From NCBI GenBank assembly GCA_963759295.1, contig CAVWYT010000006.1, positions 1 to 64,000 on the forward strand: a stretch of DNA of 64,000 nucleotides. Reading direction: 5' to 3'. Within the stretch, counting starts at the first letter, position 1. The number at the start of each line of letters is the position of its first letter. Position numbers and translations under genes: made by a program. The stretch comes from WHSW01 sp963759295 (lineage in GTDB: Bacteria; Actinomycetota; Thermoleophilia; Solirubrobacterales; 70-9). Below the pieces are notes generated by a model. The model saw only the letters and a list, made by a program, of their open reading frames with translations. It was not told the DNA's origin and did no database searches. Below, piece after piece: positions 61,214 through 64,000 of the stretch.

Positions 61214-61489
61214 ATGGCGGCGCTGGTCTGGTTCACGACCGGGGTCGCGCTCTGGCATTTCACGGTCTTCGTCCCCGATCGCTTCTGGAGCGGGATCGTC
61301 GGCGCCCTGCTCGGCGCCGCGTCCGGGGCGATGGTGACCGGGGCGATCGGCCAGATCGCCTCCGGCCAGGGGATCGGCGAGACCGGGATCGAGACGGTCC
61401 TGTTCGCGATCCCCGGCACGCTGCTGGGTCTCGCGGCGATCTACGCGCTCGGCGTCCGCGAGGAAAAGGGGGACGCGCAACCGGCCTGA
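61214..61489 (+). CDS. Small membrane protein
   Basis: A 91-aa protein with two or three hydrophobic segments: LVWFTTGVALWHFTVFVPD, FWSGIVGALLGAASGAMVTG and IETVLFAIPGTLLGLAAIYA. The Gly-rich spans look like GlsB/YeaQ or YtxH-like small membrane proteins, but I cannot assign one. It starts 17 bp after secDF and is probably co-transcribed. Confidence 0.7.
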   Translation: MAALVWFTTGVALWHFTVFVPDRFWSGIVGALLGAASGAMVTGAIGQIASGQGIGETGIETVLFAIPGTLLGLAAIYALGVREEKGDAQPA

Positions 61490-61583
61490 GGCCGGGACGG
61501 GCGGCGACCGGGCTCGTCTCGGTTGCCGCCGGTGGCCGTCCAGGCCCCGCGGTTCCGTCCAGTCCGCCGCCTAGCTTGGCGGC

Positions 61584-64000
61584 GTGCCGGAAGCCGCCCC
61601 GAGAGCCTTCAGGCTCGAGCCGTACGACTTCGCCGAAGCGAGGGTGCTGATGGACGAGCTCGCGCTCTCAGAGCCCGTGGCGGTGACCTTGGTCAGGCGT
61701 GGTCACGGGACCGTGGATGCCGCGCGCGCCTTCTTGGAGGCCAAGGACGACCACGACCCGTTCGCATTCGATGCGATGGCGGAGGTGCGCGAGCGAGTCC
61801 AAACGGCGATCGCGCGCGGCGAGCGGATCACCGTCCACGGCGACTACGACGTCGACGGCGTCTGCTCGACCGCGATCCTGGTCGCGACCCTGCGCGAGCT
61901 TGGCGCCGAGTGCGACTGGTTGATCCCCGGGCGACTCGAGGACGGCTACGGGCTGACGATGACGACGGTCTCGGTGCTCGCCGACCGCGGCACCCGGCTG
62001 TTGATCACCGTCGACTGCGGGATCGGATCGGTGCCGGAGATCGCGGCGGCGCGCGCAGCCGGAATCGACGCGATCGTCACCGACCACCACCAGCCCGGTG
62101 ACGCGCTGCCGGCCTGCCCGATCCTGCACCCCGTCGTCTCGGGCTATCCGTTCGCTGACCTCTGCGCGACCGGGGTCGCCTACAAGCTCGCCGTGGCCCT
62201 GCGCGGTGCCGACGCGGTCGCCGGCGAGCTCGACTTGGTCGCGCTCGCGACGGTCGCCGACCTCGTCCCGCTGCAGGGAGAGAACCGAGCGCTCGTTCGC
62301 CGAGGCCTGACCGAGCTGCGGCGTGCTCGGCGACCCGGCGTCCGGGCGCTGCTCGCCTCGGCGAGATGCCTGCCCGAGCGCCTCGACGAGGGAGACGTCG
62401 CGTTTCGCCTCGCCCCGCGGATCAACGCCGCGGGACGCCTCTACCGCGCCGACGCCGGGGTCGAGCTGATGCTGACCGATGCCCAGGACCGCGCCACCGA
62501 GATCGCGGCCGAGCTCGAGCGAGCGAATGGCGAACGCCGGGAGGTCGAGGGCACGGTGCTCGCCGCGGCCGAGCGCGCTCGCGGTGAGCTGGCCGCCCCG
62601 CTCGCCGAAGCGCCCGGCCTGGTGCTCGCCGGCACCGGCTGGCACCCCGGCGTGGTCGGGATCGTCGCCTCGCGGCTGGTCGAGCGCCATCACCGCCCCG
62701 TCGTCCTGATCGGCGTCGACCCCGAGGGCCGCGGCCGCGGCTCGGGCCGGAGCATCCCGGGCTTCGACCTGCTCGGCGCGCTGACCGCCTGCGAGCGGCA
62801 CCTGACTCGCTACGGCGGCCACCGCGCGGCTGCCGGGCTCGAGATCGAAGCCGGCTCGATCGAGGCGTTTCGCGAGGCGTTCGCGGCGTACGCCGCCGAC
62901 GCGCTCCCCCGAGCCGACAGGGCGCGGATCGAGACCGTCGACGCGGTCGTCGGTGGCGAGAGCCTCGGTCACGAGGTCGCCGAGCAGTTCGGTCGTCTGG
63001 CGCCGTTCGGGAACGGCAACCCCGGCGTGCGCCTGCTGGTGCCGGGCGCCAAGCTCGCCGACGTGCGCCCGATGGGGGAGGGGGACCGGCACGCCCGGTT
63101 CACGCTCTCGAGCGGCGCCCGGCGGGCGCTCGGCGTCGCCTTCTCGATCAACGGCGAGCTCGAGGCGGCGGCGCGCTCCGGCCCGCTCGACGTCTCGGTG
63201 AAGCTCGAGCTCAACGAGTGGAACGGGGCGGTCGAGCCCCGGGTGGTGCTCGGGGAGCTGTACCCGCCGCCGGCCTCGGAACCGTGCCCGGAGGGGGCGA
63301 TCGACGAGTCCGAGTTCTGGCGGCGCCTGCGGGCGGAGCTCGGGGCCGAGCTCGACTCGTGGCCGCCGCCGGGCGGTGCTCGGGCGGGGGCACGGGAGCG
63401 GATCGACCGCCGCGGCGCCTCGGGGGTGGCGACGATCGCCGCGCTCGCCTCCAGCGGCGAGGCGGTCCTGGTGCTGTGCGCCGACGCCCTACGCCGACGC
63501 GAGCTGGTCGAGCGCGCGGCGCGACCGGCGCGGTTCGGCGGCGGCGCGCTGGCCCTCGTCTCGGCTCGTCTCGGCGACGCGGGCTGCGCGGGCGCGGAGG
63601 CCACGGTGCGGGCGGCGGGGGGCGTCGCGCTCGCCGACTGGGGGGCGCTGGGCCGGGACCCGGGGCTCGCGGCCCGATTTGCGCACGTGGTCGTGGTCGA
63701 TCCGCCGGCGTTCGCCGAGCTCGAGGCCCGGGTGGCCTCCGGCGACGGGTTCCTGCACTGGCTCGCCGGCACGCCGGAGGCCGAGTTCGCGCTTCGCGTC
63801 CACGCCGACGAGTGGCCATCGCGCGCGTCGCTCGGGGCCCTCTACCGGGCGCTCGGCTCGGGCGGCGCGGCGGGCGAGCCGATCGACCCCGAAGCGGCGC
63901 GGACGATCCTCTGCGGCGAGGGCCGCGCCCACCCTCTCTCCCCGGAGTGCGCGGCGCGCTCGCTCCGCGTCCTGCTCGAGCTCGGGCTGGTCGAGCTCGA
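61584..64000 (+). CDS. recJ: Single-strand-specific exonuclease RecJ (partial, runs off the end)
   Basis: At least 805 residues with no stop before the window ends. The DHH phosphoesterase motifs are clear: VHGDYDVDGVCSTAILVATL, LITVDCGIGSVPEIAAARAA and IVTDHHQPGDALPACPILHP. Then come the DHHA1 region (GWHPGVVGIVASRLVERHHR with GRGSGRSIPGFDLLGALTAC), CERHLTRYGGHRAAAGLEIE, and an OB-fold part around FGNGNPGVRLLVPG. The rest, from residue ~590, is an Arg/Ala-rich extension beyond the ~570 aa of E. coli RecJ, with a possible helicase-like or regulatory tail. The GTG at 61584 is the only sensible start. Confidence 0.93.
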   Translation, partial: MPEAAPRAFRLEPYDFAEARVLMDELALSEPVAVTLVRRGHGTVDAARAFLEAKDDHDPFAFDAMAEVRERVQTAIARGERITVHGDYDVDGVCSTAILVATLRELGAECDWLIPGRLEDGYGLTMTTVSVLADRGTRLLITVDCGIGSVPEIAAARAAGIDAIVTDHHQPGDALPACPILHPVVSGYPFADLCATGVAYKLAVALRGADAVAGELDLVALATVADLVPLQGENRALVRRGLTELRRARRPGVRALLASARCLPERLDEGDVAFRLAPRINAAGRLYRADAGVELMLTDAQDRATEIAAELERANGERREVEGTVLAAAERARGELAAPLAEAPGLVLAGTGWHPGVVGIVASRLVERHHRPVVLIGVDPEGRGRGSGRSIPGFDLLGALTACERHLTRYGGHRAAAGLEIEAGSIEAFREAFAAYAADALPRADRARIETVDAVVGGESLGHEVAEQFGRLAPFGNGNPGVRLLVPGAKLADVRPMGEGDRHARFTLSSGARRALGVAFSINGELEAAARSGPLDVSVKLELNEWNGAVEPRVVLGELYPPPASEPCPEGAIDESEFWRRLRAELGAELDSWPPPGGARAGARERIDRRGASGVATIAALASSGEAVLVLCADALRRRELVERAARPARFGGGALALVSARLGDAGCAGAEATVRAAGGVALADWGALGRDPGLAARFAHVVVVDPPAFAELEARVASGDGFLHWLAGTPEAEFALRVHADEWPSRASLGALYRALGSGGAAGEPIDPEAARTILCGEGRAHPLSPECAARSLRVLLELGLVEL

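Overview
The window is very GC-rich and densely packed, with many GTG/TTG starts and 1-4 base stop/start overlaps. Gene content points to a Thermoleophilia-type actinobacterium (Solirubrobacterales or relatives): an actinobacterial-type group 1h [NiFe]-hydrogenase operon, an F420 (deazaflavin) family oxidoreductase, a ruvCAB-yebC block and a fused secDF. The taxonomic call is an inference from gene content; no rRNA is present.

Layout. 0-6.3 kb: a GNAT acetyltransferase, then a DNA-maintenance block (mutM, P1-family peptidase, heavily disrupted recO, dgt, dnaG). 6.4-12 kb: tRNA-Asn, a UGT-like glycosyltransferase, a short-chain dehydrogenase, a thioredoxin-fold lipoprotein and a GMC oxidoreductase. 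12.05-14.1 kb: an intact tRNA-Met (CAT) whose last 45 bp are repeated perfectly 1,960 bp downstream, bracketing a secreted Asp-box (sialidase-like) protein gene; this looks like a small tRNA-targeted insertion or remnant. 14.1-15.7 kb: short, partly degraded genes.

15.75-31.65 kb (minus strand) is the main feature: one continuous operon of 19 genes for a high-affinity, atmospheric-H2-type hydrogenase. In transcription order: hypC, a short second HypC-like protein, hypD, hypE, hypA, hhyS, hhyL, a NifU/Rieske-like iron-sulfur protein (hhyE), DUF5947, a 69-aa protein, DUF6084, an unnamed 338-aa protein, a maturation protease, a 35-aa membrane peptide, hypB, a membrane protein, a tandem-SIS protein, hypF and a nickel transporter. 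A PadR regulator lies just upstream, and the gap holds two tandem 11-bp dyads that make a good operator candidate. Together these genes import Ni, build the NiFe(CN)2CO site, process the large subunit and pass electrons from H2 oxidation onward.

32.4-50.6 kb: small coiled-coil membrane proteins, an MFS transporter with an unusual C-terminal extension, a PAS protein, a metallo-beta-lactamase fold protein, a CocE-type hydrolase, PAP2, PHP and F420-type proteins, a propeller-plus-phosphoesterase protein, TreT-like trehalose synthase, a flavoprotein and an acyl-CoA ligase. 50.7-64 kb: an RpiR regulator, pdxS-pdxT (PLP synthesis), an M29 aminopeptidase, yebC-ruvC-ruvA-ruvB, a zinc-ribbon/PAS protein, secDF, a small membrane protein and recJ, which runs off the end.

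Caution: at least eight genes (recO, dgt, dnaG, hhyE, hhyL, the PHP gene, the phosphoesterase gene and the M29 gene) are broken by one or more single-base shifts, mostly in G/C-rich runs. Because essential genes are hit, sequencing or assembly indels are the likeliest cause. These genes are given as full-length features with the break position noted.
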